Part shown: one piece after another, positions 10,098 to 18,125 of the stretch | How the letters are laid out: every line of letters starts with the position of its first letter | Numbering within the stretch: position 1 is the first letter of the stretch | Assembly: GCF_022267315.1 (NCBI RefSeq) | Contig: NZ_JAIKLE010000008.1 | Span: forward strand, 1 to 64,000 | From: Maribellus maritimus | GTDB lineage: Bacteria; Bacteroidota; Bacteroidia; Bacteroidales; Prolixibacteraceae | DNA: 64,000 nt | Reading direction: 5' to 3' | The notes under the pieces: model-generated | Database searches by the model: none | Told to the model about the DNA's origin: nothing | The model's input: only the letters and a program-made list of their open reading frames with translations | Position numbers and translations under genes: made by a program

Positions 10098-12302
10098 ATG
10101 AGAAAATATTTACCTGTACTAATCGCATTTCTGCTTATAAATGTAATAAATGCGCAGGAACTTCCTTTTTCTGACAATTTTGAAAATGATATTGACGGCT
10201 GGACCTTACAAAATACAATTTCTAATACACAGTGGTACTGGAATAACGAAGAAGGTTTCGAAGGCACGAACAGTGCAAGTTTTACCTTAAATTTAATAAA
10301 ACCATACGACGTTAATGATGCTTGGTTTGTGACATCTGAAATAAATACTGATGCAAGTTCACACGTAAAAATTAAATTCAAATATATGCGTTGGGGCGAT
10401 TATTTAAGCCCTCAACTTTATTATACCTATAATTTTACCGGTGATGTGGAAACAACTGAATGGAATGAAATTCAGGGTATTCCATGGGGGACCGATGTGC
10501 TTGATTATTATGATATTCCGGCGCTGGAAATTGAGACGCCCGGAAACAAATTCTGGTTTGCCTTCCGATATCAGACAACTGAAGATAAGGCGGCAGCATT
10601 TTATGTCGATAATTTTAGCATTGGCAGTTACATTCCTCCGGCACCTTTCATTTTGGTGGGTGAAGCAGAACATTTTGAGTTTTACACAAATATTTCAGGT
10701 GAGGAAGATTTCTATTTAACGATTCAGGACAATCTTGAAGAACAATATGATAAGCTAAGTTCTCTTTGGAACAGGCCTGGTATTGAGGACATTTTTAAAG
10801 AATCTGACAAAATCAAGGTATATTATTCAGCAAAAAATGATATTTATTTAGCAGAAGAAGAAACTCCCGGTTGGAAAAGCGGTTTTCATAACCCCGAAAA
10901 TCTTGAGCTCTTTTTATCGCCGTTAACAAATTCAAGTCAGTTAGATTATTACAGTACTCTTGCAGGTCTGGCTGTAAATGAATTTTCGCAATTAGCCGTA
11001 TCAAAAAAACTTCTAAGAGATAATTGGTCAGACCTGCCCTCTTATTTTTTAGAAGGATTTGGGTTGTACGAAACAGGCTTTCGTCCACGAAGGGACTCGA
11101 TTACAAAATACATCGACGAAAACCCAGCAACAAACTTTGATTTCGCAACAGATACTTCTGGTATAAGTAATACTCTCAAAAAGGATTTTATTGTCAGCTG
11201 TGTTGAGGGGCCCTTACTTTCAGGGGGGAGTTATCTGGGTATTGGTCCGGTGCATTCATCCTGGCTTCATAATCAACTTTCCATATACCTAAAATATTTT
11301 TATACCGAACCAGAGAATCAAAGAATAAAGTTACAGCTCACTACACCCGATTTCGATTTTTACGGTGCAACATCGGATTCCAGTCATTTTTCCGAGCTTG
11401 TATCTTATTTTGAAGATGCATATTCATTTTATATTACCAATTACAATTTTAAACCCAAACATCGTTTCAAAGTAGTCATTGTACCAACAGAACCAATTGG
11501 AATGGATATACTGAATTACGACGACTATTTTAACGGTGGCGTAGGTTGCGGAGGAGATTTAGTCATTCAGCTTTCTCCTAATTATAATTTCGATCAGGAA
11601 ACATATGATAAGTATTACGCCAATACCAGTTCTCATGAGTTTTTTCATGTTTATTACAATCATTTTATGTGGGAAATCCCCGGTGGTTTTTGGGCTGAAG
11701 GAAGTGCTGATTTTAGTGCAAGACATGCTCTGGAGGCAGATATACACCGCGAGCGTTTTTGGATGATTGAATGGACATTCGATAAATATGCAAAAAAATA
11801 CAATGTTGAACTCGATCTGGAACATATTAGTACAAATCCGAACCTTGAACTTGATATTTATTATTTAGGAGACTTGTTTTTTGAGTTTCTATACCAAAAC
11901 TATGGAGGATATGAAAATATTAAAAAATTCTTTAATCAGGGAATGGATTATTCAGTTTTTGGCACTACTTATGAGGAAATCGATACCGGATATATTAACT
12001 ATTTAAAATCGCTGGCCGGAATTGCAACAAAGACAGATTTAGCCAAAAATTCATCTTCAAACAATCTCAGCTTAATTTTAACAGATGAATTTCACCTATC
12101 CTTTCAAATCCCAACAAGTGGAAGGGTTAATCTCTCCGTTTTTGATATTCAGGGGCGAAAAATTTGTACTTTAATTGATAAAAAACTCAGTGCAGGAAAA
12201 CATATCGTATCGCCCAACAACCCAATGATTGTCAATGGAACATATATATACAAACTAACAACTTCGAAAAACAGTTCGGTATTAAAATTTATAAAAAACT
12301 AA
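10098..12302 (+). CDS. Secreted metalloprotease-like protein, paralogue of the preceding gene
   Basis: The ATG at 10098 starts a signal peptide (MRKYLPVLIAFLLINVINAQ) one base after the previous stop codon; an in-frame start at 10077 would overlap that gene and is less likely. The 734-residue protein repeats the plan of its neighbour: beta-sandwich, a decayed gluzincin copy (NEFSQ at 294-298, LPSYFLEGFGLYETG with Glu319), then the intact copy with HEFFH at 513-517 and Glu534 in FWAEGSADF. The extra beta domain seen before the sorting region in the neighbour is absent. The end resembles a T9SS domain (SGRVNLSVFDIQGRKI...GTYIYKL) but lacks the usual YPNP opening. A strong terminator follows, so both genes probably form one transcript. 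Confidence 0.75.
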   Translation: MRKYLPVLIAFLLINVINAQELPFSDNFENDIDGWTLQNTISNTQWYWNNEEGFEGTNSASFTLNLIKPYDVNDAWFVTSEINTDASSHVKIKFKYMRWGDYLSPQLYYTYNFTGDVETTEWNEIQGIPWGTDVLDYYDIPALEIETPGNKFWFAFRYQTTEDKAAAFYVDNFSIGSYIPPAPFILVGEAEHFEFYTNISGEEDFYLTIQDNLEEQYDKLSSLWNRPGIEDIFKESDKIKVYYSAKNDIYLAEEETPGWKSGFHNPENLELFLSPLTNSSQLDYYSTLAGLAVNEFSQLAVSKKLLRDNWSDLPSYFLEGFGLYETGFRPRRDSITKYIDENPATNFDFATDTSGISNTLKKDFIVSCVEGPLLSGGSYLGIGPVHSSWLHNQLSIYLKYFYTEPENQRIKLQLTTPDFDFYGATSDSSHFSELVSYFEDAYSFYITNYNFKPKHRFKVVIVPTEPIGMDILNYDDYFNGGVGCGGDLVIQLSPNYNFDQETYDKYYANTSSHEFFHVYYNHFMWEIPGGFWAEGSADFSARHALEADIHRERFWMIEWTFDKYAKKYNVELDLEHISTNPNLELDIYYLGDLFFEFLYQNYGGYENIKKFFNQGMDYSVFGTTYEEIDTGYINYLKSLAGIATKTDLAKNSSSNNLSLILTDEFHLSFQIPTSGRVNLSVFDIQGRKICTLIDKKLSAGKHIVSPNNPMIVNGTYIYKLTTSKNSSVLKFIKN

Positions 12303-12311
12303 CTTTTAACA

Positions 12312-12349
12312 AAAAGGCCCGGAACCATCTCTTTGGTTCCGGGCCTTTT
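12312..12349. terminator. Strong bidirectional terminator
   Basis: A perfect 16-base stem (AAAAGGCCCGGAACCA pairing with TGGTTCCGGGCCTTTT) around a 6-base loop, starting 9 bases after the stop of the second protease-like gene. The A and T runs at the stem ends let it work on both strands; it also lies just past the minus-strand gene ending at 12372. Confidence 0.92.
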
Positions 12350-12371
12350 GTTGGCATTAAGTACTATCCAA

Positions 12372-12686
12372 TTATCGATCATTGCCAGATCTCCATGAAC
12401 TTCCAGAGTGGCTATGACTATTATTATTCTTTTGGTCAGATTTCCATGGTCCCTTTGACCGTTGTTGATTTTGGTGGTAATACTGTTGCTGATAATTGTT
12501 ACTGGTCCGCCCTCTTTTGGCAGAAGGGGAACAAGCCTGCGCTTTTTGACTATTCATTAAAATCATCATTGTTGTTGCAGACGCGGCAATTAATCCTGTT
12601 TTTTTGATGGCTTCCTTTCGAGAAATCTTTTTTCCCTCCAAAAGTTCGCCTTCATTTTCTACTAAACCTTCATTTTTCTCTTTCAT
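12372..12686 (-). CDS. Small exported-leader protein, possible modified-peptide precursor
   Basis: 104 residues. An acidic N-terminus (MKEKNEGLVENEGELLEGKK) is followed by ISRKEAIKKTG and a hydrophobic stretch (LIAASATTMMILM) ending SQKAQA, a Tat-like or Sec-like leader with Arg-Lys in place of twin Arg. The remaining ~50 residues are low-complexity, rich in Asn, Gln, Ser, His and aromatic residues, with a single Cys just after the leader. Gene-length leaders of this kind in front of short polar tails occur in Bacteroidota near PqqD/HprK-type genes. It is divergent from the PqqD-HprK gene at 13569 and separated by 882 bases, so a precursor role is an inference. No function recognised. Confidence 0.6.
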   Translation of the reverse strand: MKEKNEGLVENEGELLEGKKISRKEAIKKTGLIAASATTMMILMNSQKAQACSPSAKRGRTSNNYQQQYYHQNQQRSKGPWKSDQKNNNSHSHSGSSWRSGNDR

Positions 12687-13568
12687 AATTTTTACGTTTT
12701 TAAATTAACATTTATAAACTGATAATACTAAGTACGAAGTATTTTGATATATTTATATCGTTGCGAATTCCGTTAGAATCTCTGAGTTAACTCTTCTTTC
12801 TACTATAGAAGAAGCTATATTGCATCCAAAATATTTGTAATTAAACAAAACTGCGGTTTGTATCGGTCCACACCAAATAAAAATTCGCTGTTAAAAACTG
12901 ATTGGGTTAGCTTGCATAAAAAAGGAAAAAATAGGATTGATGAGAGTAGAGGTATCCCCTTAGTCACCCACATAAATGTGACGATAACAGATTCTAAAAT
13001 TCCAATGCCGAAAATTTACAAATAATTAAGTTTTCTCACAAAAGAAAAAGAAGTATATTTAACAATAATCAACAGGAGCCAATCATTTACAACGTCAAAA
13101 TACTACTGTTTTACAACAACTTACCATTCAAAATAAAACATCTATTTTTTTAAACATATTCTCAATTTGAGAAAAATTTTCCACAAACAGGACAGTGTTT
13201 CTAAATAAAAAATTAATGGGAGATATTTTCAAAAAATATAAATAAAGCCACTGTGTTTTAAAAAAAAAGCCTCTAATCCGTTAAGTATTTCTGAAAAGTA
13301 AATGAAAAGTCCTAAAACGTCAACGAGCCATACAAACCATAAATAACTCCAAAATTCTAATTATAGAAATAGAAATAAATATTTTTCTGAAATGCACAAA
13401 TATTCCATTTAAATTCTGTATACGAAATCAAACCCGGAATTCGACAGAACAAAAATACCGTCTTTCTGGTTTTATTTATTTAACAAAAGCCTTTGGCTAA
13501 ATTAGGATCTGACAAATAATTTATATATTTAATAAATCTGTTTTTTGTAATTACTTAGAATACCTTCA
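12687..13568. other. 882-base AT-rich intergenic region
   Basis: No convincing open frame was found on either strand. It must hold the promoters of the two divergent genes that flank it. Two perfect short palindromes are visible: GAGTTAACTC at 12784-12793 and TTCTCAA-T-TTGAGAA at 13159-13173. Neither has a T-run, so they are more likely protein-binding sites than terminators. No canonical -33/-7 pair was located in front of 13569. Confidence 0.5.
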
Positions 13569-14708
13569 ATGACCAACGTTCAGTTTGTAAAAAAGAAAAT
13601 CGGGACATCCTATCTTATATGGTTTAAAGAAAGCAACTTGTACTACCAATTTGAAGAACCGGTCTGGTATGTTTTTGAAAGGTTGGTAAAAAATAATACA
13701 ACCCGGGAAATTGCAAGCGGATTCTCAGAACAATATGATTTAAACTTTGAAGAAAGTTTAACTTTTGTAAACGATGTGCAAACTAAAATCAGCGAACTCA
13801 ACCAAAAAGATATTTCGCTGGAAAACAACTTACCCCTGCTGCCGAACTTAAACGGATTCAAATATAAAGCTTACGTAACACACAATTATATAATAGGAGA
13901 TAAACCGCTTCGGTTTTCTTTCGAGACCGACTGGCTCGAAAATTATGTACACCCGCTAATAGAACATCTAAAAGAGGAAACAGGGGAAGCTTATTCGAAT
14001 CATTTTGAACTTTTCACGTTCGACGACCGAGTTGTATTCCGTCACAATGGGATAGTAAAAGGAAATTGGAATGATAATGAAAGTCATTTAACAAAAGGAA
14101 AAGTTTTTATGACCTTGGTAAACACCATTTATGACAAAACGGATACTGACTGGCTAATGACAGTTCACGCATCAGCCCTGACCAATGGAAAAAAAACGAT
14201 ATTGTTTTCAGCACCTCCCAACAGTGGCAAAACTACGATAGCAGCCTTGCTGCATACAAGAGGTCTGAAGTTAATTTCTGACGATTTTGTTGCAGTAGAC
14301 CGGGATTCCTTCAACGCATATCCATTTCCTTCGGCCATGTCCGTTAAAGAGAAATCAACCGATTTATTAAAACCCTTTTTCCCGTTGTTGGAAGACAAAA
14401 AACTCAACTATATTACCGAGGAAAAAAGTGTCAGGTATCTGCCACTGGAAAATAATACTTCGATGATATTTCCGGTAAAAGAATTTGTATTTGTGAAATA
14501 CGACAAGGAAGTTGAATTCGAATGGAATAAAATGGATACACTGGATGCAATAAAACTGTTGCTTGAACAAACCTGGGTAGCTCCAACATTTCGAAATGCA
14601 GAAATACTTTTTGACAGGGTAGAAAAATCTTCTTTTTTTCAGCTTACATACAGTAACAATGAAAAAGCGCTTCAAACCATAAAACAACTATTTGATTATG
14701 AACAATAA
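13569..14708 (+). CDS. PqqD-like domain fused to HprK-related kinase
   Basis: 379 residues. The first ~80 residues (from FVKKKIGTSYLIW through WYVFERLVKNNTTREI) match the fold pattern of PqqD-like peptide chaperones that hold precursor leaders. The C-terminal half carries a P-loop, SAPPNSGKTT, with Lys221 and Thr222, then SDDFVAVDRD with Asp238 and Asp239, as in HPr kinase/phosphorylase-related proteins. HprK relatives in lasso-peptide clusters phosphorylate a Ser of the precursor, whereas free-standing HprK acts on HPr; no HPr gene is nearby. Its stop overlaps the next gene by 11 bases, which argues for tight translational coupling. The fusion of both parts in one chain supports a peptide-directed kinase; the substrate is unknown. 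Confidence 0.75.
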   Translation: MTNVQFVKKKIGTSYLIWFKESNLYYQFEEPVWYVFERLVKNNTTREIASGFSEQYDLNFEESLTFVNDVQTKISELNQKDISLENNLPLLPNLNGFKYKAYVTHNYIIGDKPLRFSFETDWLENYVHPLIEHLKEETGEAYSNHFELFTFDDRVVFRHNGIVKGNWNDNESHLTKGKVFMTLVNTIYDKTDTDWLMTVHASALTNGKKTILFSAPPNSGKTTIAALLHTRGLKLISDDFVAVDRDSFNAYPFPSAMSVKEKSTDLLKPFFPLLEDKKLNYITEEKSVRYLPLENNTSMIFPVKEFVFVKYDKEVEFEWNKMDTLDAIKLLLEQTWVAPTFRNAEILFDRVEKSSFFQLTYSNNEKALQTIKQLFDYEQ

Positions 14709-15855
14709 AGAGTTGTTTTATTTTGCAGGACGATGTTTAGCTCTTGACAAAAATCCGGAATCGAGGCAATACATTATTAACAAATGCACCGATGAGCACT
14801 TCGACTGGCAGGCATTTATACATCTCTGCAGTGACCAATTAATACTTCCTCCTGTGTGGGTAAAGTTTCAAAATCATAAAATAATCGAATATGTACCTGA
14901 TGAAGTAAAAGATCATCTTTTTGAGATTTATAAATTAAACAGGCTGCGGAATGAGAATATTATTCATCAAATTATAGAAATAACAAGGGTACTAAATGAA
15001 AACGGAATTCAACCTTTGTTTTTAAAAGGTGCAGCAAATTTACTCGATAACATTTACATGGATATTGGAGAACGGATTTTGGCTGACATTGATTTTTTAA
15101 TTCATGAAAAAGAATTTCTAACCGCTGCAAAAATTTTGGAAGAGGCAGGTTACTCGATTGTAGAAGATACCACTGATTATTCAGAATATGAAGAAATTAC
15201 CGAATTAAAACATTATCCCAAGCTTCTGCACCCGGATTTTGATGCTGTCATTGAAATCCATCGCATACCTGTTGAAGAAAAATATTCAGACTGGTTTAAT
15301 TCCGGGATGATATTTAAAAAGAAAAAAAAGCAGGAAAGTGCAGCAGGTTATTTTGTACCTTCTGACGATCACAAAATCATACATAATTTTATCCACAGTC
15401 AACTTTCCGACGAAGGTTATTTGTACGGGATCATATCTCTTCGGGAAAGTTACGATTTACTCCTGCTCTCCAATAGATGTCCTGTTGATACTACTTTATC
15501 AGAAATAAAAAAGAAAAAAACCGCAACTGCGTATTTCACGATGGCTTTTATCATTCTGGGGATAAACCAATCATTTTCATTTCCCTCAAAAAGAGATATT
15601 GCATTTTGGTTACTTTGGTGTAAACACACCTTGAATCTAAAATCTGCAACATTCTACCATATTCTCAGAAGTTCCATTTTTATAGGCCAGAGAATATTTA
15701 AAGGTTATCTCGGCCGACCTGTCAGAGCAATATATAGTAAAAGTGAAAGAAAGGCTTTTACAAATCGTTTACGGAGTCCTCAATGGCTGCAAAATCATTT
15801 GTCGTTATACACCCATTTTTTTAAAATTGGGAAAAAAAATTCGAAGATCAACTAA
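14698..15855 (+). CDS. Nucleotidyltransferase-fold protein (NTP_transf_5 type)
   Basis: The ATG at 14698 gives 385 residues; an upstream TTG at 14692 is less likely. The protein has FLKGAANLL with Lys110-Gly111, then ERILADIDFLIH with Asp130 and Asp132, the KG...R..DiD pattern of the uncharacterised nucleotidyltransferase family. A later His-containing IEIHRIP segment also fits. Proteins of this family accompany HprK-related kinases and PqqD-like proteins in peptide-modification loci and occur in lasso-peptide clusters next to the precursor kinase. Start overlaps the kinase gene by 11 bases. The likely reaction is nucleotidyl or nucleotide-derived transfer to a peptide or its phosphate; this is inference. 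Confidence 0.75.
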   Translation: MNNKELFYFAGRCLALDKNPESRQYIINKCTDEHFDWQAFIHLCSDQLILPPVWVKFQNHKIIEYVPDEVKDHLFEIYKLNRLRNENIIHQIIEITRVLNENGIQPLFLKGAANLLDNIYMDIGERILADIDFLIHEKEFLTAAKILEEAGYSIVEDTTDYSEYEEITELKHYPKLLHPDFDAVIEIHRIPVEEKYSDWFNSGMIFKKKKKQESAAGYFVPSDDHKIIHNFIHSQLSDEGYLYGIISLRESYDLLLLSNRCPVDTTLSEIKKKKTATAYFTMAFIILGINQSFSFPSKRDIAFWLLWCKHTLNLKSATFYHILRSSIFIGQRIFKGYLGRPVRAIYSKSERKAFTNRLRSPQWLQNHLSLYTHFFKIGKKNSKIN

Positions 15856-15894
15856 TACGCCCTGAAAACACCGTTTACCTAACTGTAATTTTAT

Positions 15895-18042
15895 TCATTC
15901 TACAATTTCCATTTCTTCAAGCAGATAACCTGCTCCGGCAAATTTTTCGATAATAAAAAGTGCATAACGAATGTCAAGTGTAATGTTGCGACACATTTCC
16001 GGATCATACATAATATCACTCATTGTTCCCTCCCAGCAACGATCGAAATTTAAACCAATCAGCTCTCCCTTTGCATTAATAACAGGGCTTCCTGAATTTC
16101 CGCCTGATGTATGATTGGAAGCCGTAAAACAAACGGGCACATCGCCATTTACTTCGTATTTGCCAAAATCTTTCTCCCTAAATAATTCTTTTAGTCTCTC
16201 AGGGACATCGTAGTCATAAATCTCCGGATTATCTTTTTTCATAATCCCGGAAAGTGTTGTGCAATATTTGTATTTAACTCCATCGAAAGGTTCGTAACCT
16301 TCTACTTTTCCGTAAGTAACCCGCAATGTAAGATTAGCATCCGGATACAAAGGTTTGTTACTTTGCATTTCCATAATGCCAGCCATATAAATTTTCATAT
16401 TCCTGTCGATGTTCTCCTTCAGCGTATCGACAATAGGTTTTATTTTGACATTATAATAAAAATTCAGCGTTCTTGCCATCGTTATCAGAGGGTCTTTCCG
16501 CAGTTTTAACAGCTGTTTTTCGTTTCCTGTGGCAAGTAACTCTGCCAACGTTTCCTTTTCAGTAAGTATTGATTTCCGGTATACCTTTTTAAGCAATTTT
16601 TCTTTGTCATTTTTATTCATCAATTTCTGAAAATCATAAGGCAGGAATTCCGGATCCAATTCGTCTTTTAAAAGTGGTAGTAATTCACTAAACAATTTTT
16701 CATCAACAGTCTGATTAAAATCTTTGAAAAAAGAATCGAGACTCTTCTCCATATCCAATTTCAAACTTTCAACACGTTCAGGTTGGTCACTTTCAATGTT
16801 ATTAACAATAGCGTTTGCCATTGTTGCCAGTTTAAAAATGTCGGGACCGCGCAAAACAATTTCAGAATAATAATCCGACGCTTTTATAAACCGTTGATAC
16901 TGATCATAAAGCACCTCGAAATCATTAAAAACAGGCTGATACATCGTTTGCCATGTTGAATTTTTCTCAGCCCAGTTTTTAAATTCTTCTTCAAATTCCA
17001 TTTTTTTATGTACAGCATCCAAACGTTGCAGTCCTTTTATTTCTCCCTGCCATTTTTTCCATGCATTACTAATACCCTGATATTTGGCTGAATACTGAAT
17101 TCGAACTTTGGGGTCCTTTTCCATGGCTGCCCCTATAATTTGCAGCTTTATATCTCTCAACTTTATTCGATCGGGGTCCCGCTGATTCATAATAATATCA
17201 ACTTCCTGATGCGGAACGTATTGCTGCGTGCTTCCGGGATTTCCAAAAACCATGGTAAAATCACCGGGCTGAATTCCTTTTATCGAAATCGGCAAAAACT
17301 TTTTAGGCTTGAAAGGAACATTATCCTGAGAGTATTCTGCCGGTTCGTTGTTCGCGTCGGCATAAATCCGGAACACAGAAAAATCGCCGGTATGGCGAGG
17401 CCACATCCAATTGTCGGTATCACCTCCAAATTTGCCAATAGCCGAAGGTGGTGCGCCTACCAAACGAACATCAGTGTAAGTTTTGTATACGTACAAAAAA
17501 TACTGATTGCCATAGAAAAGAGGTTTTACCTGTGCACGGTACTTGTTTTCCCCGGAAGCATCTGTTTCGATTCGGCCACAATTTCGCTGAATAACTTCAA
17601 CTTTTTTTTCTTCAGAAAGGCCTTCTGTATTTTCTAATACTTCGTCAGTAACATCTTTCATATATTCCAGAAAACGAACAGTCAACCCAGGATTGGGCAG
17701 TTCTTCGCCTTTGTTCATAGCCCAAAAACCGTTGGTTAAAATATCATTTTCCACGGAACTGTGTGATTGAATTTGACGGTATCCGCAGTGATGATTGGTA
17801 ATTAGCAAACCTTCCTCCGAGATTAATTCGCCAGTACAACCACTGCCAAAAATAACTACAGCATCTTTCATGCTGGCATGGTTCACATCGTATATATCCT
17901 GTGCAGTGAGTTTAAATCCCATTTGCTGCATTTCTTCAATATTGTACTTTCCGAGCAATGTAGGAATCCACATTCCTTCTTTTGCTGAACCAATCAGGGA
18001 GATAAAAAGAAATAAGAAAACAAAACCGAATAACTTCCTCAT
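15895..18042 (-). CDS. S46 family dipeptidyl-peptidase, DPP11-like (Asp/Glu specificity)
   Basis: The ATG at 18042 opens a signal peptide (MRKLFGFVFLFLFISLIGSA), giving 715 residues, close to the ~720 of known DPP7/DPP11. The Ser-protease triad is visible as His85 in TNHHCGY, Asp220 in PRHTGDFSVF and Ser650 in GGNSGSPV. Eighteen residues after the catalytic Ser is Arg668 (GLNFDRCWEG), the position where DPP11 has Arg and DPP7 Gly; the Arg in DPP11 selects Asp or Glu at P1. The enzyme removes dipeptides from peptide N-termini in the periplasm. It starts 83 bases downstream of the GH92 gene on the same strand and may be its operon partner. Confidence 0.92.
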   Translation of the reverse strand: MRKLFGFVFLFLFISLIGSAKEGMWIPTLLGKYNIEEMQQMGFKLTAQDIYDVNHASMKDAVVIFGSGCTGELISEEGLLITNHHCGYRQIQSHSSVENDILTNGFWAMNKGEELPNPGLTVRFLEYMKDVTDEVLENTEGLSEEKKVEVIQRNCGRIETDASGENKYRAQVKPLFYGNQYFLYVYKTYTDVRLVGAPPSAIGKFGGDTDNWMWPRHTGDFSVFRIYADANNEPAEYSQDNVPFKPKKFLPISIKGIQPGDFTMVFGNPGSTQQYVPHQEVDIIMNQRDPDRIKLRDIKLQIIGAAMEKDPKVRIQYSAKYQGISNAWKKWQGEIKGLQRLDAVHKKMEFEEEFKNWAEKNSTWQTMYQPVFNDFEVLYDQYQRFIKASDYYSEIVLRGPDIFKLATMANAIVNNIESDQPERVESLKLDMEKSLDSFFKDFNQTVDEKLFSELLPLLKDELDPEFLPYDFQKLMNKNDKEKLLKKVYRKSILTEKETLAELLATGNEKQLLKLRKDPLITMARTLNFYYNVKIKPIVDTLKENIDRNMKIYMAGIMEMQSNKPLYPDANLTLRVTYGKVEGYEPFDGVKYKYCTTLSGIMKKDNPEIYDYDVPERLKELFREKDFGKYEVNGDVPVCFTASNHTSGGNSGSPVINAKGELIGLNFDRCWEGTMSDIMYDPEMCRNITLDIRYALFIIEKFAGAGYLLEEMEIVE

Positions 18043-18125
18043 AAATAAAACTGTTGATTTTAACGGTTTACAAATTGAAAAAAATCCTAAATAATAAACT
18101 ATGATTTTAAACAAGATCCTGAACC

